From: Welwitschia mirabilis
Lineage: Eukaryota; Gnetophyta; Gnetopsida; Welwitschiales
Direction of reading: 5' to 3'
Assembly: GCA_051453625.1 (NCBI GenBank)
Contig: JBOZIK010000001.1
Span: 239,969,225 to 240,033,224, forward strand
Length of the DNA stretch: 64,000 bases
Part shown: positions 25,401 through 35,765 of the stretch, in pieces
Layout: each line of letters opens with the position of its first letter
Numbering within the stretch: the first letter of the stretch is position 1
The notes under the pieces: generated by a model
What the model saw: the letters and a program-made list of their open reading frames with translations, nothing else
Databases searched by the model: none
Told to the model about the DNA's origin: nothing
Position numbers and translations under genes: made by a program

Positions 25401-27927
25401 TAGTAAAATTTTACTTTTAGAGCTGGCTTTTGAATATGAAGCATCATTTTATTTGTCTTAAACTTTAATGTTTTATCATAAAGGTTTATTTCAATATATT
25501 ATCACTATATTCATTCTCTTCATTAAAAATCCTTTATCTATTTTATTTTATATTTAGAATATTCTTCTTTACATTTCACACCACTTATTTTATATTTTAC
25601 TATACTTTATTACATTACTAATCACCCTATTATTACATTATATTTATTTCCCCTACTTCTTTGTACTTACTTTACATTCATAATATTTCTTTATAATTAT
25701 CTCTTATTCCTACCTATCTACTACTATTTCCTTTGTATCTACTCACCTCTTAATTGTCTTTTTATTTTAACTATCTACTTATCCTCTTCGATATACTCTT
25801 ATACAATTTTTAACTATATTGTAATACACTCTCTTCCTTATATTCTCTATCAACATATTTATTTAATATTTATAACTCATTACCACTCTATTCTTTGCTT
25901 TATTATTTTATTTCATTTTCTAAATACTCTCATTTATAATTTTTATTTTCATCTTACTATCATTTCTTTTGCACATATGTATTTTCTTATATCACTTCCT
26001 TTTCCTATAACCTTTTTTATTTTTTTCTCTTATTTCTTTACTACCTCTATATCTTTTCCTATAAATTTATCATCTCTTCCTTTATTCATCCTCTTTATTA
26101 TTTTCCAGTAAAACTATCTTTTTATTATTTTATAATTATGTTTCCTCTCTTTCTTCTATTATGTCTTATATTACCACTATATATTTCATCTTCATCTATC
26201 TTTATGTTATATTACTTGTCTTTATTATTATATCTCTTTCATCATATTATACCTTTTATAGCTTATTTTTTTATATCATTTATGTCTATGTATTATTTTT
26301 CCCTATCCTCATTATTTACTATTTTTTCTTTATCCCCTTTTTCTATCTTAATAAAAAATGAAGACCCTCCAATCCATGAACTAAACTATGAAAATCATGA
26401 AGGAAGATGCCCTAAATGTATGAATTTTCCTAAAATTAGGTATTATTATTTTGCAATTACAAAATCTTTCTAATATTTAATAATTAACAAATAATAATTT
26501 GTTATTAAACCTTTTTCCATTTTCAATTTTATTCATTCCTCTCCTTAGTGGTATCATAATGGATTCATCATCGGGAATGTTGATGATTGTGATCATTTTA
26601 TTATAGTTTTAAATTAATATGAGATTGAGGTCCTTTATCTGAGAACCTACGCATGACTTCTTGATGGAAATAGTGATGTGTAAGATAATAATATGCATAG
26701 ATATTTATTTCTAAAAACCTTTCTACAATTTCTTAGAAATAATTTACAAAAGTCAGAAGATAAAAAACAAAACTTGAAACATAAAATAAATTTGTATCTT
26801 AATAACTATGAAATACTAATTTGCAAAAAAAAAAACATGGATGAAGTAGAAGTCAAATTTATTTTACTCAAATATGATTACAAAGAAGGCTTTCAGAGTC
26901 ATTTAGAAAACTTCTTGCATAAAAGAAATTTTGTTCATTCATTGATTTATTAAGTCAAAGAATGCAATAACCAAAAAGAAAATCCTAAATATCTAGAAGA
27001 AAGTAAAACAAAATAATTTTTACAGAAAAAATAAAAGAAAACAACAAAATTAGCCAAGGAACTTACTAATGTCATGCTTCTATAGAGTTCATGATTCTAG
27101 TGGATACTGAAGAAGATAAATCTAGTATGTCAAAGATGTGAAAAAAACTCATCAAAGACCTAGAATTACGTCTAAAATTAAATTCATGGCTACTTTTCCT
27201 TGCAAAAGAAGGCTATCAGCTATTTGACATTTTGCCTTTGCCATTGTCTGATATCTTCCAATAGCTGCCATTCATCGATTTTATGCTTGGTAGCCCAGAA
27301 GGCCATTAGTTGGCCTTAAAAGAGGTCATTGACATAATAGAAGACCTAAGATTAATTGAGGAACATCTTCTCCATGAATGTTCCATTTGTAAAGAAGAAT
27401 TTATGGCTAATACTAAATCACAAAGATGCCTTTCATTCATATTTATCATAACAAATGCATTCTTCTCTAGTTAAGGTCATGAATACTTATCCACTTGTTG
27501 GTTTTATTTGTCATCCATAATGGATGAACTTCTTGTGCAAAGATAAAGGAATAGATTTTTACTCTAAAATCTTTTTCTTTTACCAAGTATTATCCCCTTC
27601 TTTTACCACAGATCTTGTCATTCTTCTTTATTTTTATGAGGCAGAAATGAAAATGAAGATGAAGAATTTTTAATGTTATATTTTCATGTTATTTATTATT
27701 TCTTCTTTATTCTTTGGAATTCAAATTTGCCTAAAAAGAGACTACATGGTGGTGTGAGTCTTGATAGGAGTTGAATTCATAGATTTCTTTAAGCACTTAA
27801 TGCTTGTCATTTTTTCCCTTTGAAACTTAAGTTAAATAATCTTTCATTCTTCACCTTATACATCCCAAGTGTGCAACACCACCTTGTTGGAACTATGGCA
27901 TACATTCCAATGCAGTGGGGTGTTACA
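22478..27927 (-). repeat. 5' LTR (complete) of the giant-LTR element
   Basis: 5450 bp. On the minus strand it begins TGTAACACCCCACTGCATTGG (27927 downward), a start common in plant gypsy LTRs, and ends GGTTATGACA at 22478. The part 23868-27927 pairs with the truncated 3' LTR. The part 22478-23867 has no partner in the window but carries LTR-like text (a GGTAGGGTACC block near 23486) and CA-dinucleotide runs near 23014 and 23458. The short frames at 22856-23101 and 23167-23400 show no domain. Confidence 0.65.
24870..25080. repeat. TATAATATAACATAATGTAA minisatellite, second copy
   Basis: Counterpart of 19085-19450 in the other LTR, with the same short AT units but fewer of them. Confidence 0.65.
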
Positions 27928-28502
27928 TGTCTCTACTATCATCCTACTTAGTAATTCCACATATCACTATGGCATGTCATTATCATCTTTGTCATGTATC
28001 ATCTTGATGTAGAATTTAATCAAATCCATGAGTAGATTTAATTTAATTATCCATGATAAGTTAACAAGTGAGACCTGCACTATTTTTCATAGAAGAACTA
28101 GTAGCATACATAGTTCTAAATAGCCGCATTGACATTTTGACCTAGAAGATTACCATTTTAAAGCATGTTCTTCAAGTTGGCTTAAATAACTTGAAAATTT
28201 CATAGGGCAAATGATAAGAAAAATCAATAGAAGACATGTTTTTATGATAATACTAATTAATTAATGTATTTCATTAAGATAAATTAATCATTTAACTTGA
28301 TCATAATGTTAATTTTCACATGTTACTACACCCTCTTATGGAGGTTTATGCATACCATTCTTCTGCACCTAGGGATATGTAAAACCCTAGTTGTGTGCTT
28401 GCCTTTATAAAGCAAGCTCTTCATGAAATAATGAGAAGAGGAGAAATAAAATTCTATTTTTGAGAAATCTTGTCTTAATCTTGGCACTCTTATTTATTAA
28501 CA
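27928..28502 (+). repeat. 5' LTR of the copia element
   Basis: Starts TGTCTCTACTATCATCC and ends TTATTAACA just before the primer site. The first about 400 bp align with 34780-35210: shared blocks are CCATG near 28036, the TTCAAGTTG / TTCAATTGAG block, ACATGTTTTTATGAT, and AATGTTAATTTT. The last 170 bp (TATA region, leader) are not found in the 3' copy. Confidence 0.75.
28397..28417 (+). promoter_or_regulatory. TATA box inside a near-perfect palindrome
   Basis: GCTTGC, one extra C, TTTATAAA, GCAAGC. The central TTTATAAA is itself palindromic and is the likely TATA box of the copia LTR; the flanking hexamers are inverted copies. A GAGAAGAGGAGAAATAAAA leader follows. Confidence 0.5.
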
Positions 28503-28504
28503 AG

Positions 28505-28517
28505 TGGTATTAAAGCC
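28505..28517 (+). other. primer binding site of the copia element
   Basis: TGGTATTAAAGCC, two bases after the LTR end; the common initiator tRNA-Met site with C-to-T and G-to-A changes. Confidence 0.75.
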
Positions 28518-29930
28518 ATGTTTTACTTCTTAGCCTAGCTCTAATACTACTTTTCCTCTTAAAATGGCTTTTTTTAAACCTTTTTTTAATATTATAATTT
28601 TTTAATAATTTTTCCTATAATGGTTATATCTTTAACCATTATTTCTTCTTTTTTTAAAAAATGGGTTTTTACAATGTTTGGTTTTTTCTTGGCTAAGGGA
28701 CGCATGTGTGGTTGACTGACCTGTAGAATTAATCATTCCTTATGGTCCTTGTGCTTCTATATCCTTGTGTTATTTCCTTCTCTTTCTACATTCTAGATCC
28801 ACTTGCACTCTCCAAATGTGCTTCTTTTCCATTACCATTAGACCTCTTAGATCTAACTCCATTACTTCTAGAACTAGTGTCCTTCACTATAACATCTTCT
28901 CTTCTAGCATTCGCATCTCTGTTCACACCTCCTGATTGTTGTCCAAATCCCATAGCTATGTGTCCTGTGCCTTATCTTTCTTGCTATGCTTCGTACCATG
29001 CTTCCTTCTATAGCACTGCTATATTACTTGATGCCTACATGGATTGCATCTATTATTGGCTTTATCTCCTATAGCTCCAAACCCACCTCACTATCTTCCA
29101 TCATTCACATGGCCTCTTTGTCCATTCCTTTGCACTAATTAGCTTTTCACTCCATGATATACCTCCTTGTATCTACCTTTGCCTATGCTCTACCCTAGTT
29201 ACTTACACTGCTTACCCTGTAATTATTACCAGTAGCCTTGCAATCAGCAATCCTATGCCTTTGACCTTTATTATGCTTAATCCTCTACTCTAGTAATATC
29301 TCGTCATGTTGTTTTCCCAGCCTTCACTTATAACACCACTTAACTAATCATTGTAATCATACCCTACACTGCTTGAGTTGCCTTCATTGCTTAGCTATTA
29401 CCTACAACACTGCTTAGCTTATTACCTAAGTTGCAAGTCTGTGTCTTTAGCTGGTTTTTAGTGTTCTTTTACTGCACCTCTTATGCAACTCTTACACTAC
29501 TACCTGCTATTTTGTGCACTTCCTTTGTCTAATATAATACCTATTTTCACTTCCATCTACCTTCTCAAACCATACCACTATCTACTTATTGAGTTTGTTG
29601 TACCTCGAGTCCTATTGATATGGCTTTTGTGATTACCTTAGTTCCTTCTTTCACATCATTCTCAACCACTAATAATCTACACTATTGTTATTTCCTCTTA
29701 CACTTACCTGTGCCTATGAGGCCTTTACACCTATTCTTGAATAGTCATTCTTATGCAATTTTTCCTACTTATCATTTGCATTGTTCTACTAGTGATGATG
29801 CCACACTGCCTCCACATCCACTAGCCAATTATATGGAGATGTTCAATTTTGTTTCTTCACAAGTTTACATCATTAATGCATCTTTGGTATATTGGAAGAA
29901 CATTTCATTTGTAAACCTATAAGTGGTAGG
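28518..29930. other. pyrimidine-rich, comparatively GC-rich insert
   Basis: From about 28700 the sequence becomes noticeably richer in C (CCT, ACC, CTACC, TGCTTAC repeats) than anything around it, with strong C+T bias on the + strand. Open frames at 28742-29074 and 29620-29922 are rich in Leu, Ser, Pro, Cys and Tyr and show no domain; the minus strand is purine-rich and also unrecognised. It could be an acquired host fragment or a low-complexity part of an element. No function is proposed. Confidence 0.4.
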
Positions 29931-31361
29931 ATCAATTCCCTATAGAAGCAAAAAATTAAGTTTTTTAAATTTGTATCTACCTTTTTCTGTGTCGTGCACA
30001 CATGCAGTTCTAGTGAGCAATTTCTCAGCTATAGTCTAGTTGTATGTACATGCATCAATCATTAGCTTAGTTTTACACACATAGGTAGTTTTTCACTTTT
30101 AGATATTTTAAGCTAATTTTGGGCTTTTTTTCATGTTTTCTTGAGTTTTTTGAGTACTTTTTACATTTGTAAGTTCTAAACTTAGTTTTTCAGCACTATT
30201 CTATTCTTTTCAAATATTTTAGGGATTTTTATGATCATTGTAAGATCTTAATCTCATTTTTCCCTGATTGAGTTAAGTTTGGAATGTGAAGCAAGATTCA
30301 CTTGAATTGAATTTTCTCTCACTTAGATTTTTTTTGTGATTTGAATAGATTAAGTTAAGTTTGGGATGTTAATTAAGATCCACTTAGCTTAACTATATTA
30401 AGTTAGACCCTATCTTTGTGTGTGTGATTTTTTGGTTTTTTTTTTCTTTTACTTTTCTTTCATTTAAATTTATTTTTTCTTGATTAAGGTTTAAAATTGG
30501 AAATTACCTATCATTCCTAAACAAATCATGTTTTTCCACTGGTAATAAGTCTTGGTTAATGGCAAGCATAAGAAGCCTTACATAAATAGAGATCCATATT
30601 AGGTTACACTACCCTCTAAGCTTATTACACATTTTTTAACTACCTTAACTATGAATTTTGGGTTGTACAGAGAGTCGTGTCTCTCTTAAATGAAAATGTC
30701 CTAGGTGTCTCAAAGTCCAAATTCTCACATACACCTTGGTAATTAAGGATATATTAGGAATAGTAGTAGAGTTTACTTAGATTTTATCATCAGATCAAGA
30801 AGGATTTATAAGTTTAATTAATTGTAAAATTTACTAAGTCTAAGATATAAGTAGGTCACCAACATTATATGGTACTCTCCCTTAAGGAGGGTATATAACT
30901 AAGGTAAGTAAAATTAGCTGATAACATGAATGCCCACTAAAGTAATCCACATTCTCTCCTTTCACTCCCTTAGGATACAAGGGTACCATCCTTGGAGAGG
31001 ATTTGATCACTACTCAAATTTAGAGCAGATCCTAAAATTAATAAATCTATATTTTCATTACCTAATAACCAAATTAGACCCCCTGCATTAAAATTTACCT
31101 TGCTCACATTAAGAACTTTTTAATAAATACCTTTTTTTATGCTCATATGCATAGTTTTCTTATTATTTAGAGAGGTTTGTCTTAGTTATCATACATTATG
31201 TTTTGAATAGATCACTTAGATTTTTTTGAATTAATTCCCTTTCATTGTAACTATACCTCTCTATCATAACTTCTTTTTATTTGTTTTTTTGCATTATAAC
31301 TTGAATAGATAACTTGAACTTGTGAATGAAAGTAAGATCTCTTTTTCTATAACTATACCAT
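29931..31361. other. unassigned T-rich DNA with imperfect repeats
   Basis: No coding signal. Two imperfect direct repeats of about 35 bp occur near 30271 and 30352, with the shared core AGTTAAGTTTGGRATG and an AAGATYCACTT end. A second pair with ACTTGAATAGAT / CTATACC wording lies near 31205 and 31300. Confidence 0.4.
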
Positions 31362-31461
31362 NNNNNNNNNNNNNNNNNNNNNNNNNNNNNNNNNNNNNNN
31401 NNNNNNNNNNNNNNNNNNNNNNNNNNNNNNNNNNNNNNNNNNNNNNNNNNNNNNNNNNNNN

Positions 31462-31545
31462 TCTCTCTCTCTCTCTTACTCTCACTCATATACACACACA
31501 CACACACACACACACATACATACACACACATACACATCTACATCC
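31462..31545. repeat. compound (TC)n-(AC)n microsatellite
   Basis: A TC run directly after a 100-N gap, then TTACTCTCACTC, then a long CA run with some CATA units to about 31545. The gap probably stands in this hard-to-assemble repeat; the Ser/His/Thr-rich frames over it are artefacts. Confidence 0.9.
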
Positions 31546-31609
31546 ATTATGGATACTATATCAAAAGAAAGATTTCAAATTTTGTCAAATAACTTCCTAC
31601 CTATATTAA

Positions 31610-32170
31610 CTACTAAAATAATGACCAAACTTATAGTGATTTTACATGATGATCAGAGTCGGAAGGATTGGAATAAATACTTCATATCTATAATGTACAT
31701 TTATGGATTTGATTAAGATTTTTCTGAAATAGCGCGTGTTTTTCTTTAGAATCAAGATGAAGAAGATTCATGGTAAGCCATTGACCATAAGCTCAAAGCA
31801 ATAATAGAAAAATCAATGGCCACTTTACATAAAAAATTAGTTGATAAAAGCAAGTTAGTTATACTAACTATTATACTTTATAAGATATATTTCATGAAAA
31901 AAATAATCTAGAACTGATTAACCTCATCATGAACATGAATAATCTTCATTGTAAAAGAGGAAAGATGTATTAACTCATAGCTCAAATGATGGATATTAAG
32001 ATAAAGATTACTAAGATAGGCTTAACAAATAAGATATGCATTTATTATGTCAAGTTGGTTTATTATTGTTTGGAGGATTCATCTCTTTGTATCCACATTC
32101 TATCTCTTCATGGAAGTAAGCAGCTATGTAATATAAATTTTGATATTCTTAGTAAAGATATTATTGTTGC
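31610..32170 (+). pseudogene. possible copia gag remnant
   Basis: From 31622 the frame reads DWNKYFISIMYIYGF and later ESMATLHKKLVDK-like helical text, broken by stops. The size, the place upstream of protease and the general look suit a copia gag, but no zinc knuckle was found. The 64-codon frame at 31986-32180 lies in the same zone. Assignment rests mostly on position. Confidence 0.3.
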
Positions 32171-32499
32171 AAAAGCATAATTTAACTTCATAGTAAACTT
32201 ATCCTCTGATGCGGCATTGAAAGTTTCTTGTTCTCATGGATCTCCTCATCAACATAAATAGTCTTCTAGAAGTCTTATCCACCAAATGTATTACATCATT
32301 AAAAGGATAAGGTTCCATAGAAATAGCTAACTAAAAAGCTTAATCATAGTTAGCCAAACAAGAATTAAATTCTTCTAATTTTAAGAAAAATAAGTATTAC
32401 TGCTCACAATNNNNNNNNNNTAAGATACCTTGGAATAAAATAAAATCTATACCTAAGGCAAATGTAGTTACTAAAGAAGCTAAATTTCTTAATGATGAA

Positions 32500-33830
32500 A
32501 ACTTTGAGTCAAATGCAATTTTTGATAACTCTGTGGATATGAGTGAGCATATACATTAGGATGAGATATATATTCTTGACATAGGCACTATTCGTTACAT
32601 GACTTATTGATATGATTATTTTAATAACTTTATTAAAGTATTAAGTTAGGTTCATCTGGTAGATAGAACTCTAGTTCTAATGGAAGGCTATGGTTAAGTT
32701 ACCTTTAGCTTTACAACTCTCTCCATATACTCTTTTTACTATTTTGTATGTACCTTCCTTTAGGTTACATCTTCTATCACTTTTCACTTTTGTACAAGAA
32801 GATCACTTAACCTCTATGATGAAATACTCAATAAATATTTAGGACTTTTATTAAAAACTAGTTACAAAAGGCTACATAGATCAAAATCTTACTCATCTTT
32901 AAGATTGTGTTAAAATGTAAGACATCACTTACACAATTTCCAAATACGATATCTCTTTCTTGCTATTATGGCATGCTTAACTAGAACATCCTAGCCCTCA
33001 CATGATGAATTCAATGTGTGAGAATGATCATTAACTTACTCCATCCATTTCATGGGATTTTTCTTAATGTAGAGCATGTATTATGGACAAAGTAACTAGA
33101 TAATGGTTTGCACTAAGTAATGAGTATGTCAAAGGTTTTACTTATTCATAATAATCTATGTGGACTTATAGTAGTTTCCACTCTTCATGACTTTCATTAT
33201 TTTATCTCCTTTATTAATGACTATTCCCAAATGACTTGGGTGTATTTCATCTAGTTTAAATCTCAGACTTTGAACATTTGCAAAAACTTTAAAATCAAAT
33301 TAAAGAAGCAAGTTAATTATTTGATTAAGAGTTTCCACTCAGATAATGGTAGTAAGTACACATCTGCTAAGTTTAAGGACTTTTTCACTTTTGAAGAAAT
33401 TAGTCATTTAAAAATCTACACTCAGACATCTTAACAAAATAGAATTATTGAGTGATTTAATTACATTATCATAGATGTGGCATGATCCATGAAGTATTTC
33501 AATGGTTATAAGACCTATCTTTATGGTGAAGCAATAAATATAGCTATGCATCTTAATAACTACATTGGTCGATATACTGAAAAAGGGATGTCTCCCATTG
33601 AGAAGTGGCATGGGTATAAGCTGAAGTTATATTAATTTTATATTTTTTATTGTAAGTACTACATCCATATTCCACATGGACATCATAACAAATTTGAAGC
33701 ACATTATCATAGTGGCGTCTTTATGGAATATCCAACTAACCAGAAGAATTATTAAGTTTATCTCCTAGAGCCTAGCTTGGTCAAGCTTAGAAGATTTAGC
33801 TTGATCTAGAAATTGCTTAACTTTGATAGG
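32500..33830 (+). pseudogene. pol: copia protease and integrase remnant
   Basis: Protease: YILDIGTIRYMTY with the Asp at 32578-32580; the family's Ser-Gly after the Asp is Ile-Gly here. Pre-integrase zinc text lies near 32930-33010. Integrase core: ISFINDYSQMTWVYF near 33200, SFHSDNGSKYTS near 33332-33367 (second Asp kept), and the Gln-Asn-x(3)-Glu box near 33430. The C-terminal GYPxxQKxYxVYxLE-like stretch lies near 33727-33775. A dozen or more stops, mostly former Gln/Trp/Arg codons. Minus-strand frames here are shadows. Confidence 0.8.
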
Positions 33831-34779
33831 TTTTTATTTTTATAAAGCTTCTCAATTTGGGAATATTAATTGTAGTACAATATCTCATATTTAAGTTAAG
33901 ATTTCATTTAGCTATCATTCTTCCTTAAGGATAACATTGGGTATAGGCTCATTTTTATACTAGTTTTACACCATTTTAACTTTAAAGAATGTTACAAATA
34001 AAGAAAGAAAAGGGAATAAGGGATGAAGTTATTTTTAACATTGAAATTAATATTGGAGAGAGAGAAACCAAACTAGCTCCAAGGTATTATTGACTTGTCC
34101 TAGCTACTCCTTCAAACTGATATTATCCAATCATCTTTCCTACAAAATACTTCAAATTATCAAGTGCATTTGGATTAAGTGATGGGGCATAATCTCATCA
34201 TCCATATGATAATTGGTAAATTCACTTAACACTTTAATCTTAAAATAACAACAGAAAGTAAGAAATCTTAGAGTACTCAAGATCTATAAAACTAAAAAAT
34301 TAAGTGATAAAAGTGGATTTACATAAATAAAACAAACTTGGTAGTAAATGTAGTTAGTTAAGCATTCTAATTATGACATTACTCATGAATCAAAATCAAA
34401 TGAAACAACTTTTGTATTGCAAAATAAGAACAAATTTATAGCAAAGGAAGACAAAATAAAAAGAACTCCTAAAATAATACTGAAGACTAAACCACTTCCT
34501 AAAAGAGTCATCTAGAAAGACATTATAAGTTAATGCTCCAAAGTGCTCCAATTTCACAAAGGCAAATATGATACAATGAAGGGTTTAAGGCCCTTTTTTA
34601 TTAACATATGGGGGAGAGGGATGATTACAAGTACTTGGCTTATAGCATTAGGTGGGAAATTCATGATTACATTAGGTAAGATGGTTTTTATTCTCTTTTG
34701 TTTGATGAAAATGCTTATGATGACATCACCACTTGACTCTAGAGTATTGTAGCTATTGCCAACTAATAATTATGCTATG
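33831..34779. other. region lacking the expected copia RT
   Basis: The copia RT and RNase H (about 2 kb) should lie here, but neither the YVDD box nor the flanking conserved blocks could be found in any frame. A 69-codon frame at 34543-34752 has no recognisable domain. The likely cause is a deletion. Confidence 0.5.
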
Positions 34780-35213
34780 TGTCTCCACTGTTATCCTAAT
34801 CAACCTTACCAAATATCACTCTATGAATAGTCATCATCACCGCCATGTGTCCATAGAAATTTAATTAATTTCTGATGTGAAATTTGATTAAGCCTGTAAC
34901 TGCATTCCATCTAATTTTTCATAACATGCCAGAAACATAAATTTCAAAAAAAAATTTAAGCTAATAAGTTGGTGGTTTTAATGGCCTAGACAGCGGCAAT
35001 GGCATTTCAACTTGAATGATCATGAAATTAAACCATGTCCTTCAATTGAGCTTAAGTAAATCTGAAAACATCATGGAGAATATTTAAGTGTATAATTAGT
35101 ATGAAAAATAATAGAATACATGTTTTTATGATGAAACAAATCATACTAGTGTCTTCTAATAACATTAATTGGTCATTTAGTTTAATTGTAATGTTAATTT
35201 TTATGTGTTAACA
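34780..35213 (+). repeat. 3' LTR of the copia element (shortened)
   Basis: Starts TGTCTCCACTGTTATCC and follows the 5' LTR to about 35210. The 5' LTR's TATA and leader part is missing. It ends TTAACA, followed by AGGGATAAAGCTC, which resembles a decayed primer site. That could mean a tandem copia arrangement, but it is uncertain. Confidence 0.6.
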
Positions 35214-35460
35214 AGGGATAAAGCTCAATGATGTTTTAGGTTTTATTGAGTGATTAGACTACTTCATCATGTTTTTTAAATACTTTGTATATTTCTTGAG
35301 AGATTCAATTGTCCTTCTCTTTAAGAAGGATTACCTAGGATCATGATTTTTTATTAGTTCCTAACTTTATTAACTTCCCTTTTTTTTCTAAATCTATGCA
35401 TATTGAGTCTTTAATCTATATTTTTAAAAATTCCAAAGAATATTTTTCTTAGTTCTTATC
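35214..35460. other. unassigned spacer
   Basis: T-rich sequence with no feature; its last five bases, TTATC (35456-35460), are the left target duplication of the next element. Confidence 0.5.
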
Positions 35461-35760
35461 TGTAACACCCCAACTTTAATTACCCTAATTAACCATAATT
35501 TTTTTTTTTTGGTATAGTTATTAACTTATCATGCACAACGGAACCTAGGATCGAATCCTAATTAGGCTCTATTAACATATTATAAGATNNNNNNNNNNNN
35601 NNNNNNNNNNNNNNNNNNNNNNNNNNNNNNNNNNNNNNNNNNNNNNNNNNNNNNNNNNNNNNNNNNNNNNNNNNNNNNNNNNNNNNNNAATTAATATCAA
35701 AATGTTTTACATAGTTTAGAAACCCTATTAATTAAAGCTTACAAAATGTGGGTTATAACA
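35461..35760 (+). mobile_element. 300-bp solo LTR with intact 5-bp target duplication
   Basis: Starts TGTAACACCCCAAC and ends GTGGGTTATAACA, so it has the TG...CA ends with short inverted termini. It is flanked by TTATC at 35456-35460 and TTATC at 35761-35765. The exact 5-bp duplication is what LTR-retrotransposon integration makes, and no internal region is present, so recombination between two LTRs is the simplest origin. A 100-N gap (35589-35688) hides the middle, so a short interior cannot be fully excluded and the true length is uncertain. Confidence 0.75.
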
Positions 35761-35765
35761 TTATC

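Larger units (their letters stand above)
18119..27927 (-). mobile_element. minus-strand giant-LTR element with 118-bp interior
   Basis: Two long direct repeats face each other across 22360-22477. On the minus strand the order is 5' LTR (27927 to 22478), primer site, about 118 bp, purine tract, 3' LTR (22359 to 18119, truncated). The interior has a CAGGGATGAAAACTTC-like stretch before the purine tract and a GAGCTTAGGTTTGGAT stretch after the primer site; both wordings are typical of Tekay/Del interiors. It therefore looks like a Tekay-type element that lost gag-pol, leaving only priming sites between 5-kb LTRs. The alternative, that 22478-23867 is a separate insert, is less likely because the primer site adjoins 22478 and not 23868. 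Confidence 0.65.
27928..35213 (+). mobile_element. Ty1/copia element, internally rearranged
   Basis: A 575-bp 5' LTR (27928-28502), a primer site, a protease-integrase remnant of copia type (32500-33830), and a diverged, shortened 3' LTR from 34780. Integrase before the missing RT is the copia order. Two things are abnormal. About 3.1 kb of non-copia-looking sequence separates the primer site from the first gag-like frame, and RT/RNase H cannot be found between 33840 and 34779. The 5' LTR starts at the very base after the neighbouring giant LTR ends. Confidence 0.7.

Noticed and set aside
31277-31609. Ser/Thr/His-rich and Arg/Glu-rich frames on both strands
   Set aside because: They translate a TC/CA microsatellite and 100 N.
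35461-35760. MITE-type DNA transposon
   Set aside because: TG...CA ends and a 5-bp duplication fit LTR integration better; the inverted match of the ends is imperfect.
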